DNA from: Cupriavidus pauculus
GTDB lineage: Bacteria; Pseudomonadota; Gammaproteobacteria; Burkholderiales; Burkholderiaceae
Direction: 5' to 3'
Assembly (NCBI RefSeq): GCF_008693385.1
Contig: NZ_CP044067.1
Location: forward strand, 2,833,501 to 2,897,500
DNA length: 64,000 nt
The position numbers were made by a program, and so were the translations under genes. This document shows, piece after piece, positions 53,647-61,088 of the stretch. The notes below the pieces were generated by a model. The model did not search any database. It was not told the origin of the DNA and saw nothing but the letters and a program-made list of their open reading frames with translations. How positions within the stretch are numbered: the first letter of the stretch is position 1; each line of letters begins with the position of its first letter.

Positions 53647-54252
53647 TCAGTGCGCGACGGCGGTGCGCGCCTCGTCGTTCGTGGCCGGGGTGAAGCGCGA
53701 CGGCGCCACGCGCGCCAGTTGCTGCAGATGACGCAGCTTGGCGCGCAGATCCGCATCGACGCGCGAATCGGGGGTGACCGTGGACGGGCAGGCGACGCCG
53801 AGGATGTCCAGCGCCTGGCGGAAGTTCTCGACGGTCAGGCCTTCGGACGGATCGACGCTGACCAGATGCTCGCGTTGCGCCGCGGACATCGACTCCGGTG
53901 CGGCGGTCGAGAGGATGACCCATGCCGAGGGGACGGCGCGCTCGCCGGTCTCGGCGTCGAAGTAGGCATCGATCTCGGCGCCATGGCCGCCTTCCACACG
54001 CGGAGTCATGCCTTCGATCTGCAGGTCCAGCTGCTGCAGGATCGCGGCGGGCGTGCCCCGGCGCCAGGCATCGGAGACGACCACACGGGCGCCGGCGATA
54101 CCGAACAGTCGGCGCAGGAAGCCAAGCGCGATGGGGTCGAAGTACCTCACGTCGCGCAGCGTCCCGGTGTTGGGCATGCCGCCCAGGCGTGCCGCCGAGC
54201 GGGCCGAGTACAGGACGCCGGGGACGTCCAGCATGATGAGGCGTTCAGACAT
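53647..54252 (-). CDS. HAD-like phosphatase-domain protein (Swiss-Army-Knife type)
   Basis: A 201-residue HAD-superfamily protein of the HAD_SAK type. Motif I reads MLDVPGVL: the first aspartate (Asp9) is present but the position two residues later, usually Asp, is Pro11. A later GARVVVSDAWRRG is motif II. The missing second aspartate suggests a phosphotransferase change or an inactive enzyme. It may act in RNA or nucleotide repair, as for HAD_SAK proteins. The start has a Phe/His-rich leader excluded at ATG 54252. Confidence 0.7.
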   Translation of the reverse strand: MSERLIMLDVPGVLYSARSAARLGGMPNTGTLRDVRYFDPIALGFLRRLFGIAGARVVVSDAWRRGTPAAILQQLDLQIEGMTPRVEGGHGAEIDAYFDAETGERAVPSAWVILSTAAPESMSAAQREHLVSVDPSEGLTVENFRQALDILGVACPSTVTPDSRVDADLRAKLRHLQQLARVAPSRFTPATNDEARTAVAH

Positions 54253-54502
54253 GATTTCCCTGTGTGGTCTTTCGTGTTGCGATGAGTCAAGCGTAACCGG
54301 CATTCCCGCATCCGGCGCGCCGTGGCGCGCGTCCAAGTGCAACAGTTCTGTAACTTGGTAATGGAAGACGTAAATCCCGGTTACCCCGCAATGTCATTTG
54401 TTTCGCCCCGACACAACTGCGATATCAGGCGCCCTTCGACTTGCGGGTGGGGGTGCGGATGCCCACCCAATGTCACCCGAAACGGCCCGGCCGCGCCATC
54501 GG

Positions 54503-54532
54503 TTGACGCGACGTGCTCAGGGTCTTTACTAA
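54503..54532 (+). promoter_or_regulatory. probable sigma-70 promoter for the EAL gene
   Basis: TTGACG (54503-54508) is followed after 18 bases by TACTAA (54527-54532), in an AT-rich patch. The transcription start would be about 54540. The palindrome at 54552 would lie just inside the transcript. Confidence 0.5.
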
Positions 54533-54551
54533 TAATGCGATCCGCCATGCG

Positions 54552-54569
54552 GCGCATATCGATATACGC
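54552..54569. promoter_or_regulatory. 18-bp palindrome before the EAL gene
   Basis: GCG-c-ATATCGATAT-a-CGC is symmetric except for one pair. Placed downstream of the promoter, it could be a repressor site for the EAL gene. Confidence 0.5.
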
Positions 54570-54679
54570 GGAAGATGTCCGCAGCAACGCTTGTGTTTGT
54601 ATTCCTGCGTTTGTCATACCGGGGTCATGTCGCGGTCATGAAATGGCGTGCCAGATTTTTCGATAAATGCCGGACTGCC

Positions 54680-55540
54680 ATGCCACGCAATACCGCAGGT
54701 TTTCCACCGCTCCATGCGGTGTTCCAGCCGATCGTCCGGCTCCATGGAGATGCCATCCTCGGCTACGAGGCGCTGATCCGCGGCCCCGCCGGCTCGCCGC
54801 TCGCCCAGCCTGACGCCCTGTTCTGCCATGCGCGCGAAATCGGCGCGGCGTTCGCGCTCGAATGCGAGGCGGCGCGCGTGGCGCTGGCCACCTGGAGCGC
54901 GCTCGCGCTGCCGGGCAAGCTGTTTCTCAACTTCAGCGCGCAGACATTACGGACATTGTTGTGCGGTGCGGGAGAGGGCATGACCGATCTGCTGACCGTC
55001 TGCGGAGAGCCCGTCGCGCCCGAGCGCATCGTGATCGAGATCACGGAGCAGACCGCGACGGGCGATATGGCGTCGTTCGCGCGCGCGATGGCATCGCTGA
55101 CCGAGCGCGGCCTGCAATACGCGCTCGACGATTTCGGCACGGGCCACGCGAACCTCGACCTGCTCGTGGCGCTGAGCCCGCAGTTCGTCAAGATCGACAA
55201 GTCGCTGGTGCGTGGGATCGATGGATGCCCGCGGCGCAAGGAGATCCTGCGCGCGATGCTGAGGATGATGCGGGCCATCGGCGGCGAGGTCATCGCGGAG
55301 GGCATCGAGGATGCCGCCGCGCTGGCTGCCGTGCGCAAGCTCGGTGTCGCGGCCGCGCAGGGCTATTACATCGGTGGGCCCGATGCCACGGGAGGCAAGG
55401 GCGCCCTTCGGTCCGGTCAGGCCGACATCAACTGCTGCACGTGGCGCGCCATGACCTGCGACGGATCGCGCGGCGCGGCGGGCACGACCGGCACGGCCAC
55501 GTCTTCGGTCCGCGCGTTGTCGAGCACGTCCAGCCGGTAA
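54680..55540 (+). CDS. EAL-domain cyclic-di-GMP phosphodiesterase-like protein
   Basis: A 286-residue protein consisting of a single EAL domain with no sensor. The EAL motif is at 30-32 (GYEALIRG), with DDFGTG at 150-155 and IAEGIE further on, so the metal-binding residues are present and hydrolysis of cyclic di-GMP is plausible. The final 40 residues (about 247-286) have unusual composition, and their codons are antisense to the convergent response regulator gene over 124 bp. ATG 54680 is taken because similarity begins there. Confidence 0.85.
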   Translation: MPRNTAGFPPLHAVFQPIVRLHGDAILGYEALIRGPAGSPLAQPDALFCHAREIGAAFALECEAARVALATWSALALPGKLFLNFSAQTLRTLLCGAGEGMTDLLTVCGEPVAPERIVIEITEQTATGDMASFARAMASLTERGLQYALDDFGTGHANLDLLVALSPQFVKIDKSLVRGIDGCPRRKEILRAMLRMMRAIGGEVIAEGIEDAAALAAVRKLGVAAAQGYYIGGPDATGGKGALRSGQADINCCTWRAMTCDGSRGAAGTTGTATSSVRALSSTSSR

Positions 55541-56217
55541 CCCTGCGCGTAGACCACGCTGACGGTCACGCCGTTCTCGGGCCCCAGCGCCAGCGTGCGG
55601 CGCATCCGCGAAACCAGTTGCGCCAGTGCGCGCGACAGCGGGGACAACTCCCGTCCCCAGACCACGCGCTCGATCCGGTTATTGCTGAGCATGCAGCCCG
55701 CGTTCGCGAACATCAGCGTGGCGAGGTCGGATTCCTTCGGCGTCATCGCGATGCGCTTGCCGCGCAGCAGTGCGTAGCGGCCAGCGCTGTTCAGTTCGTA
55801 CGGACCCGCGCGCACGCTCATGCCAATGCGTCCGCTCGCGGTCATCACGCGGCGGCGTAACGCCGCGATGCGGGCCAGCAGCACACGCTCGGAAGCCGGT
55901 TGCACGAGGAAGTCGTCCGCGCCGGCATCGAGCGCTTCGACCAGCGCATCGTCGCTGGAGACTTCGGACAGCATCATGATGGGAACGTCCCGCGCGCGGG
56001 CGGCGCGCACCGCGCGAATGACGTCGATGGCGGGAATGTCCGGCAGCTCTCGGTCGATCAGCAGCATGTCATAGGTGTCGTGGCTGATGCCGTGAATCAG
56101 ATCGCGGCCCGTCTGGAAGACGCTGCAGCGGAAACCGGCCATCGACAGCGGGGCCTCGATTGCTTCCGGGTGGAATGCACCGCTGGTGAGCAATGCGATA
56201 TTGGGGGAGGCGGTCAT
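55417..56217 (-). CDS. OmpR-type response regulator with a degenerate receiver
   Basis: A 266-residue protein. Receiver domain about 5-118: the phospho-acceptor is Asp55 in LLIDRELPD, but the conserved lysine is replaced by Gln106 in DDFLVQPAS, so phosphorylation signalling may be lost. A winged-helix domain (about 135-228; MTPKESDLATLMFANAG and RMRRTL) ends the fold, then a Pro/Ala tail. No histidine kinase is adjacent. It is divergent from cardiolipin synthase and overlaps the EAL gene tail to tail. Confidence 0.88.
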   Translation of the reverse strand: MTASPNIALLTSGAFHPEAIEAPLSMAGFRCSVFQTGRDLIHGISHDTYDMLLIDRELPDIPAIDVIRAVRAARARDVPIMMLSEVSSDDALVEALDAGADDFLVQPASERVLLARIAALRRRVMTASGRIGMSVRAGPYELNSAGRYALLRGKRIAMTPKESDLATLMFANAGCMLSNNRIERVVWGRELSPLSRALAQLVSRMRRTLALGPENGVTVSVVYAQGYRLDVLDNARTEDVAVPVVPAAPRDPSQVMARHVQQLMSA

Positions 56218-56320
56218 GCGGAAATCTCTTGAAAGACGACGAGAACTGGGGCGCGGGTGAGAAGATTCCGAGGCAGACTATCGACCGCACGGGATGCCAG
56301 CAATCAGGTAAATCTGAAAT

Positions 56321-56340
56321 TTCCGAGATCAGACTCGGAA
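56321..56340. promoter_or_regulatory. inverted repeat between the regulator and cardiolipin synthase genes
   Basis: TTCCGAG, a six-base spacer and CTCGGAA lie near the middle of the 230-bp divergent spacer. It could be an operator for the response regulator. No clear -35/-10 pair was found. Confidence 0.45.
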
Positions 56341-56447
56341 CGTCGTACTTCTTTGAATTCGCAGGATTCGATGCGGGCTGATGCGTGGCGTGTGGGAATC
56401 GGCGCTTTTCCTATGCCAGAATAGCGATCATCGAATCCCGGCCAGTC

Positions 56448-57908
56448 ATGGCGATTGCCGACTATGTTCCGCCTATGTTGAGTCCAAGCATCGTTGCAGC
56501 GATCGTCGCGGGCTTCCACGTCGTGGGCGTGGTTGCGGCGCTGCATGCAGTCATGACGGTGCGCACCGCGCCGGGCGCGATCGCGTGGGCGGGGTCGCTC
56601 GTGATGATGCCGTACTTCACGCTGATTCCTTACCTGATCTTCGGGCGCAGCCAGTTCGCGGGCTACGTCAACGCCCGGCGGTTCAACAACGACCGGCTGC
56701 GCGAGATCCGCCATGGCATGAGCGTGCGCGAGCGCGACGCGTTCGGCGCGCGCATCGTGCAGGAGCCCGAGCCGCTGTGCCTGCGCGCGCTGCCGCGGCT
56801 GACCGGCATGCCGTGCGTGTCCGGCAATGCGGTCCGGCTGCTCGTGAATGGCGCCGATACCTTCGCGGCGATCTTCGCGGCCATCGATGCCGCGCGCGAG
56901 GTCGTACTGGTGCAGTTCTTCATCGTGCATGACGACGCGCTCGGGCGCGAACTCCATCGTCGCCTGTGCGCGCGCGCCGCCGCGGGCGTCAAGGTCTATT
57001 TCCTCTACGACAGCATCGGCTGCCATGCGCTGGGCCGGCCGTACGTGCGCGAGTTGCAGCAGGCCGGCGTGGAAGCGCGGGCGTTCTCCACGCATCCCGG
57101 TTTCGTCAACCGGTTCCAGCTCAACTTCCGCAATCATCGCAAGCTCGTGGTCGTCGATGGCGCGTGCGCGTACGTGGGCGGCCATAACGTCGGCAACGAA
57201 TACCTCGGCACGCGTCCGCCCCTCGCGCCGTGGCGCGATACCCATATCGAGATCCGCGGCGCGGCGGTGCTCGGCCTGCAGATGGCCTTCGCTGAGGACT
57301 GGTACTGGGCCGCGCGCGAGGTTCCGCATCTGCTGCAGCCGCCGGCGGCGGCCGCGGGCAACATGCTGTGCCAGATCGTGCCGAGCGGTCCGGCCGACAA
57401 TCAGGAAACGTGCTCGCTGTTCTTCGTCGAGGCCATCCAGTCCGCGCGCAAGCGGGTGTGGATCACGTCGCCGTACTTCGTGCCCGACGAGGCCGTGTTC
57501 GCGATGCTGCGGCTCGCGGTGCTGCGCGGCGTGGACGTGCGCATCCTCATTCCGGCGCGGCCCGACCACCTCGTGGTGTTTGCCGCCTCCACCATCTACG
57601 CGTACCAGGCCATCTGCGCCGGCGTGAAGATCTTCCGTTATCAGCCGGGCTTCCTGCATCAGAAGGTGATCCTCGTCGATGACGAGGCCGCGGCGGTCGG
57701 TACGGCCAACCTCGACAACCGCTCGTTCCGGCTCAACTTCGAAATGATGGTGATGACCGCGGACCATGGGTTTGCCGCCGACGTCGCGCGCATGCTCGAA
57801 GCCGATTTCGCGCAGGCCAGGCCCGTGGGGCGCGACGAATTTCTCGGCTCGCCCGCGCTGCTGCGCGTCGCCATGCACGTCGCCAAGCTGTTTGCACCGA
57901 TCCTCTGA
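56448..57908 (+). CDS. cls: cardiolipin synthase
   Basis: A 486-residue membrane enzyme joining two phosphatidylglycerol molecules to cardiolipin and glycerol. Two N-terminal membrane segments (about 15-70) precede two PLD domains. HKD motif 1 is NHRKLVVVDG (His230, Lys232) and motif 2 is LHQKVILVDD (His404, Lys406). Length and topology match ClsA. ATG 56448 gives the proper N-terminus. It stands alone. Three tandem 12-bp repeats begin at its stop codon. Confidence 0.93.
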   Translation: MAIADYVPPMLSPSIVAAIVAGFHVVGVVAALHAVMTVRTAPGAIAWAGSLVMMPYFTLIPYLIFGRSQFAGYVNARRFNNDRLREIRHGMSVRERDAFGARIVQEPEPLCLRALPRLTGMPCVSGNAVRLLVNGADTFAAIFAAIDAAREVVLVQFFIVHDDALGRELHRRLCARAAAGVKVYFLYDSIGCHALGRPYVRELQQAGVEARAFSTHPGFVNRFQLNFRNHRKLVVVDGACAYVGGHNVGNEYLGTRPPLAPWRDTHIEIRGAAVLGLQMAFAEDWYWAAREVPHLLQPPAAAAGNMLCQIVPSGPADNQETCSLFFVEAIQSARKRVWITSPYFVPDEAVFAMLRLAVLRGVDVRILIPARPDHLVVFAASTIYAYQAICAGVKIFRYQPGFLHQKVILVDDEAAAVGTANLDNRSFRLNFEMMVMTADHGFAADVARMLEADFAQARPVGRDEFLGSPALLRVAMHVAKLFAPIL

Positions 57909-57941
57909 CGCCCTCTTTGACGCCCTCCCTGACGCCGTCCA
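57906..57941. repeat. three imperfect 12-bp tandem repeats at the cls stop
   Basis: TGACGCCCTCTT, TGACGCCCTCCC and TGACGCCGTCCA follow each other directly. The first includes the TGA stop of cls, so each copy supplies another in-frame stop. Confidence 0.65.
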
Positions 57942-58043
57942 TCCGCCCCGATGGAGCGTCCCATCCGACGCTTCTGGCGTCCCTTGTGTACACTGTCTAC
58001 TATTAACCTGATTGTCACAAATGGCGCTCGCATGGGAGGCGAC

Positions 58044-58730
58044 ATGACCCGCAACACCCCGACGGTGGCCGAAGCCCCGCCGGTGCCCACGACCCGAAGC
58101 ACCTACCGGCACGGCGATCTGCGCCGCGCGCTGCTCGAGGCCGGTATCGATCTCGCCCAGGCGGGCGGACCCGATGCCATCGTGCTGCGCGAGGCCACAC
58201 GGCGCGCGGGGGTCGTACCCAATGCCGCGTATCGCCACTTCGCGAACCGGCAGGACCTGCTGGAGGCCGTGCGCGCGGCCGCGCTGTCGCGGCTGGCGAT
58301 GGAGATGGAAGCGGCCATGGCGGCCGATCTGGCCGCGGTGCCGGCCGATGCCGATGCGGCCACGCGCGCCCGCGCGACACTGCGTGCCGTGGGACGCGGC
58401 TATCTGCGCTATGCATTGCGGGAGACCGGATTGTTCCGCACGGCATTCTCGGTGCGGGAGCAGGTGCAGCAGGTCGAGCACGAGGCCGACCCGGCGAAGG
58501 CGGGCAACAGCGGGCTGAACCCGTTCCAGCTGCTATCGGCTGCGCTCGATGGCCTTGTCACGGCGGGACTGCTGGCCAGCGATCGTCGCCCCGGGGCCGA
58601 ATACCTGGCGTGGGCGGCCGTGCATGGGCTGGCCATGCTCGCGCTCGACGGTCCGCTGCACGGCCGGCCGGCCAGTCAGATCGATGCGCTGTCCCAGCGG
58701 CTGCTGGAGATGGTGGAGCAGGGGCTCTGA
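58044..58730 (+). CDS. TetR-family transcriptional regulator (WHG type)
   Basis: A 228-residue repressor. HTH about 43-68 (IVLREATRRAGVVPNAAYRHFANRQDLLEAV) and a C-terminal domain with the WHG-like segment YLAWAAVHGLAMLALDGPL. ATG 58044 has GGGAGG six bases upstream and is preferred to 58032. Located 8 bp after the stop is a perfect 15-bp inverted repeat, before the lipoprotein gene. Confidence 0.9.
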   Translation: MTRNTPTVAEAPPVPTTRSTYRHGDLRRALLEAGIDLAQAGGPDAIVLREATRRAGVVPNAAYRHFANRQDLLEAVRAAALSRLAMEMEAAMAADLAAVPADADAATRARATLRAVGRGYLRYALRETGLFRTAFSVREQVQQVEHEADPAKAGNSGLNPFQLLSAALDGLVTAGLLASDRRPGAEYLAWAAVHGLAMLALDGPLHGRPASQIDALSQRLLEMVEQGL

Positions 58731-58738
58731 GATAAATC

Positions 58739-58753
58739 ATCCGAACATCGGAT
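58739..58753. promoter_or_regulatory. perfect 15-bp inverted repeat
   Basis: ATCCGA-ACA-TCGGAT. It lies 8 bp after the TetR stop and 95 bp before the Tyr/Gly-rich lipoprotein start. It may be an operator for that gene; the neighbouring TetR protein is a candidate. A possible leader stem CGCTCCC/GGGAGCG follows before 58830. Confidence 0.5.
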
Positions 58754-58848
58754 ATCTACGAAACTTACTTGTCTAACGTTTGTTGGTGCGCGGCACCGGC
58801 GCTCCCACTGGACCCCCTTTGGGGAGCGTTCATCAGTGGGAGGCGACG

Positions 58849-59331
58849 ATGCGAAACATGCGTGGATGGTGGCGGGTCACGGCTGCCGGCGGCGCGTTGA
58901 TGCTGAGCGGTTGCGTCGCCTATCCGGACTACTACGGCTACAACAGCTATTACGGAAGCTATCCGGGGTACGTGTCTTCCGGCACGGTGGACGCCGCGGG
59001 CTATCCATCGGGGTATTACGGCAGCTACGGCACGACCTACACCTACTACGGTGGATACCCTTACGCGTCCTATCCCGTGTATCCGGCCTATTACCCGTAC
59101 TGGTACGGGCCGCGCTACGGCTATGGCGCGTACTACGGCAGCGTGCGGTTCGGGTGGGGCGGCGGCTACCACGGGTACTACGGCGGCTATCGCGGGTACT
59201 ACGGCGGGTATGGGCGCGGGTACTACGGCGGCTATCACGGCGGATACCGTGGCGGCTATGGCGGCGGGTATCGCGGTGGCTACCGGGGCGGGTACGGCGC
59301 GTCGCGCGGCGGCGGCGGTCGCGGACGGTGA
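58849..59331 (+). CDS. Tyr/Gly-rich lipoprotein
   Basis: A 160-residue exported protein. Residues 1-22 are a lipoprotein signal ending LMLSGC, with the lipidated cysteine at 22. The mature part is mostly Tyr, Gly, Pro, Ser and later Arg: a YG/YYG-rich half, then GGYRGYYGGY and GGYRGGYGGG-type repeats. GTGGGAGGCGACG upstream is a strong ribosome binding site. No enzyme domain is visible. Such Tyr/Gly-rich proteins are often surface or matrix-like. The DNA repeats cannot be used for reliable function prediction. Confidence 0.8.
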   Translation: MRNMRGWWRVTAAGGALMLSGCVAYPDYYGYNSYYGSYPGYVSSGTVDAAGYPSGYYGSYGTTYTYYGGYPYASYPVYPAYYPYWYGPRYGYGAYYGSVRFGWGGGYHGYYGGYRGYYGGYGRGYYGGYHGGYRGGYGGGYRGGYRGGYGASRGGGGRGR

Positions 59332-59406
59332 CGCTTCAATGGCAGACTTTTCGCGTCGGCACTACCATCGGCATTACGGACGCCCGTCCGCCGGAGATCG
59401 TTCGCC

Positions 59407-59598
59407 ATGACCCAAGCCAGAAAGCCCGCCAAGTCGACTGACAAGCCCGACAAGCGCGATCAGGACGCAAAGCTCGAGGACGAGCTCGACGAAGCGCTGG
59501 AAGACACGTTTCCCGCGAGCGATCCGATTGCGGTCGATCCGAAGCCGGACCGTGCGCCCCCCAAACCGGAGAAGCGCAAGCCCGGCCAGGCGCATTGA
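59407..59598 (+). CDS. small acidic/basic hydrophilic protein
   Basis: A 63-residue protein rich in Lys, Asp, Glu and Pro. The middle DELDEALEDTFPASDPIAV is a pattern I recognise as recurring in small conserved proteins of unknown role in proteobacteria. It is probably unstructured or helical. It stands 75 bp after the lipoprotein gene. Convergent with the next gene; the two stop codons are adjacent. Confidence 0.7.
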   Translation: MTQARKPAKSTDKPDKRDQDAKLEDELDEALEDTFPASDPIAVDPKPDRAPPKPEKRKPGQAH

Positions 59599-60018
59599 TC
59601 AGGGCAACTGCCGCAGCTGCCCGATCACGGACATCAGGCGTCCGTGTGCCACGGTCACCGCGGTCTCGTCCTGCAGCGCTTCCTGATAGCGTTTGCGAAA
59701 GCCCGCGTCGCCACGTTCGCTGAAGAGCTTCTGCGCCGCGCCGGCTACCGCGCGGCACGTGTCGTCGTGATGCTCCACGCCCTCGAGTTCTTCGTCGATC
59801 TCGATGATCAGCCGCGACAACGGATCGAGCCAGCGGAAGAACGACTCTTCCGTGACGAGTTGCACGAACTGGCCGGCTGGTATCGGACCGTGCACGCGTT
59901 CATATTGGCCACGATCGTAGCCGATGACTTCCTTATGCACCTGGAGCAATGCCGCGCGCAGGGCGCGCAAGCCCAGTTTGCGGGTTTCCTGGGTGGCAAG
60001 GAACTGTTCACTGGTCAT
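59599..60018 (-). CDS. conserved-looking hypothetical helical protein
   Basis: A 139-residue protein of helical prediction, without signal peptide or known motif. Codon use is typical of the genome. The segment QFVQLVTEESFFRWLDPLSRLIIEIDEELEG is mostly amphipathic helix. I do not assign a function. Its promoter lies in 60019-60325. Confidence 0.7.
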   Translation of the reverse strand: MTSEQFLATQETRKLGLRALRAALLQVHKEVIGYDRGQYERVHGPIPAGQFVQLVTEESFFRWLDPLSRLIIEIDEELEGVEHHDDTCRAVAGAAQKLFSERGDAGFRKRYQEALQDETAVTVAHGRLMSVIGQLRQLP

Positions 60019-60325
60019 CCCGTCTCCACTTTCCTTTGTCGAGGGCAGGCACGTCTCGATGTGTTACCTCCCGACAGCGCGCAAACCGCACACGCTGCCA
60101 CCTGTCCCCTATCTTTTTCGAAATGGCTATTCTGACGCGCGCGTCAGGCCACTCGCGACGCGCACGTTGCGTAAGGCAGTATAGGCAGCGGGCCATGGAC
60201 GGACAAAGCGTGACCGCCTAGCGAAATACCCGTATTGCGGCGCGCAGCGCGGCAATGCAGGCGACGTAGGACGCATCGAGGGATGCATCGACGGGGCATC
60301 GCAACGGGCCGGCTACAGGGTTGCA
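60019..60325. other. 307-bp intergenic region
   Basis: No gene is supported. It holds the upstream control sequence of the hypothetical gene (59599-60018) and the 3' end of the EEP gene. A weak inverted pair ATTGC (60234-60238) / GCAAT (60252-60256) is the only feature seen and may be part of a terminator. Confidence 0.4.
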
Positions 60326-61087
60326 CTAGTTGCGCGGCGCGGCGATCAGGTGCAGCACTGCGCGCAGCGGCAGGTGATCGGAGGCCACGCGGGCAAGCGG
60401 CGTGGCATGACGATTCACGGAGACGAGATGCGCGCGGGGCGAGGTCCAGATGCGATCGAGCGCGAGCATCGGCCAGCGCGACGGGAACGTCGACACATGC
60501 GGCGTGCGCTGAAAGTACGCATGGAGCCAGCGCAACGGGCGGCCCCACAGAAACCATTCGTTGACGTCGCCGAGCAGCAGCGTCGGTTGCGCGGGCATTT
60601 CCGCGAGCGCGGTGAGCAAGCGCTGCACCTGCCAGCGGCGTTCGCTTGGACGCAGGCCGAGGTGGGTGGCAATCACGCGCAGCGTGAAGCGTTCGTCCTC
60701 GCCGGGGTCTTCCGTGTGGCACGACAGCAGTGCATCGATGGCGCCGCGCGGTTCGCGGCCCTTTACGCTGAGGTCGATATGGCGCACGCGCAGTGGCGGA
60801 TAGCGCGTGAGCAGGGCATTGCCGTAATCGCCGTCCGCGCGTACGAGCGTGGGGCCGGGAATCGCGTGATGGCCGCTGTGCTTCGACAGAAACTGCAACA
60901 TGTCGAAGCCCGTGGCGCGCGTCTCCACTTCCTGCAGCGCGACGATATCGGCGGACAGTTCCTGCAGCACGTCGGCAATGCGGTTCGGCACGAAGTGACC
61001 GTCGGTGCCGACACCGCCGTGGATGTTGTAGCTGGCTACCGTCGTATGCGCATGAGGGGTGTGAGGGGCATGGGGTGCCGCGTTCAT
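60326..61087 (-). CDS. endonuclease/exonuclease/phosphatase-family protein
   Basis: A 253-residue EEP-superfamily metal hydrolase. Visible motifs are VASYNIHGGVG (about 17), IVALQEVET (about 48), TLLLGDVNEW (about 174) and SDHLPLRA (about 237), covering Asn, Glu, Asp-x-Asn and Asp-His active-site residues. There is no signal peptide. Genes for EEP proteins are often next to PLD/VTT genes, as here, with only 1 bp between them, and may act on phosphodiesters at the membrane. Confidence 0.88.
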   Translation of the reverse strand: MNAAPHAPHTPHAHTTVASYNIHGGVGTDGHFVPNRIADVLQELSADIVALQEVETRATGFDMLQFLSKHSGHHAIPGPTLVRADGDYGNALLTRYPPLRVRHIDLSVKGREPRGAIDALLSCHTEDPGEDERFTLRVIATHLGLRPSERRWQVQRLLTALAEMPAQPTLLLGDVNEWFLWGRPLRWLHAYFQRTPHVSTFPSRWPMLALDRIWTSPRAHLVSVNRHATPLARVASDHLPLRAVLHLIAAPRN

Positions 61088-61088
61088 G

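Larger units (their letters stand above)
54253..54679. promoter_or_regulatory. 427-bp intergenic region before the EAL gene
   Basis: No gene is supported. It contains a stem-loop GGGTGGG/CCCACCC (54445-54468), a probable promoter (54503-54532) and an 18-bp palindrome (54552-54569). An open frame at 54381-54617 on the minus strand has no ribosome binding site or typical codon use. Confidence 0.5.

Noticed and set aside
54381..54617. 78-codon minus-strand frame in the EAL upstream region
   Set aside because: No ribosome binding site, no typical codon bias and it overlaps the probable EAL promoter.
59160..59330. Repeats in the lipoprotein gene as a possible CRISPR or minisatellite
   Set aside because: They are degenerate Gly/Tyr codons in a protein-coding frame, without regular spacers.
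60234..60256. ATTGC/GCAAT arms as a terminator
   Set aside because: Arms are only five bases with a mismatched interior and no T-run, so it is not annotated as a terminator.
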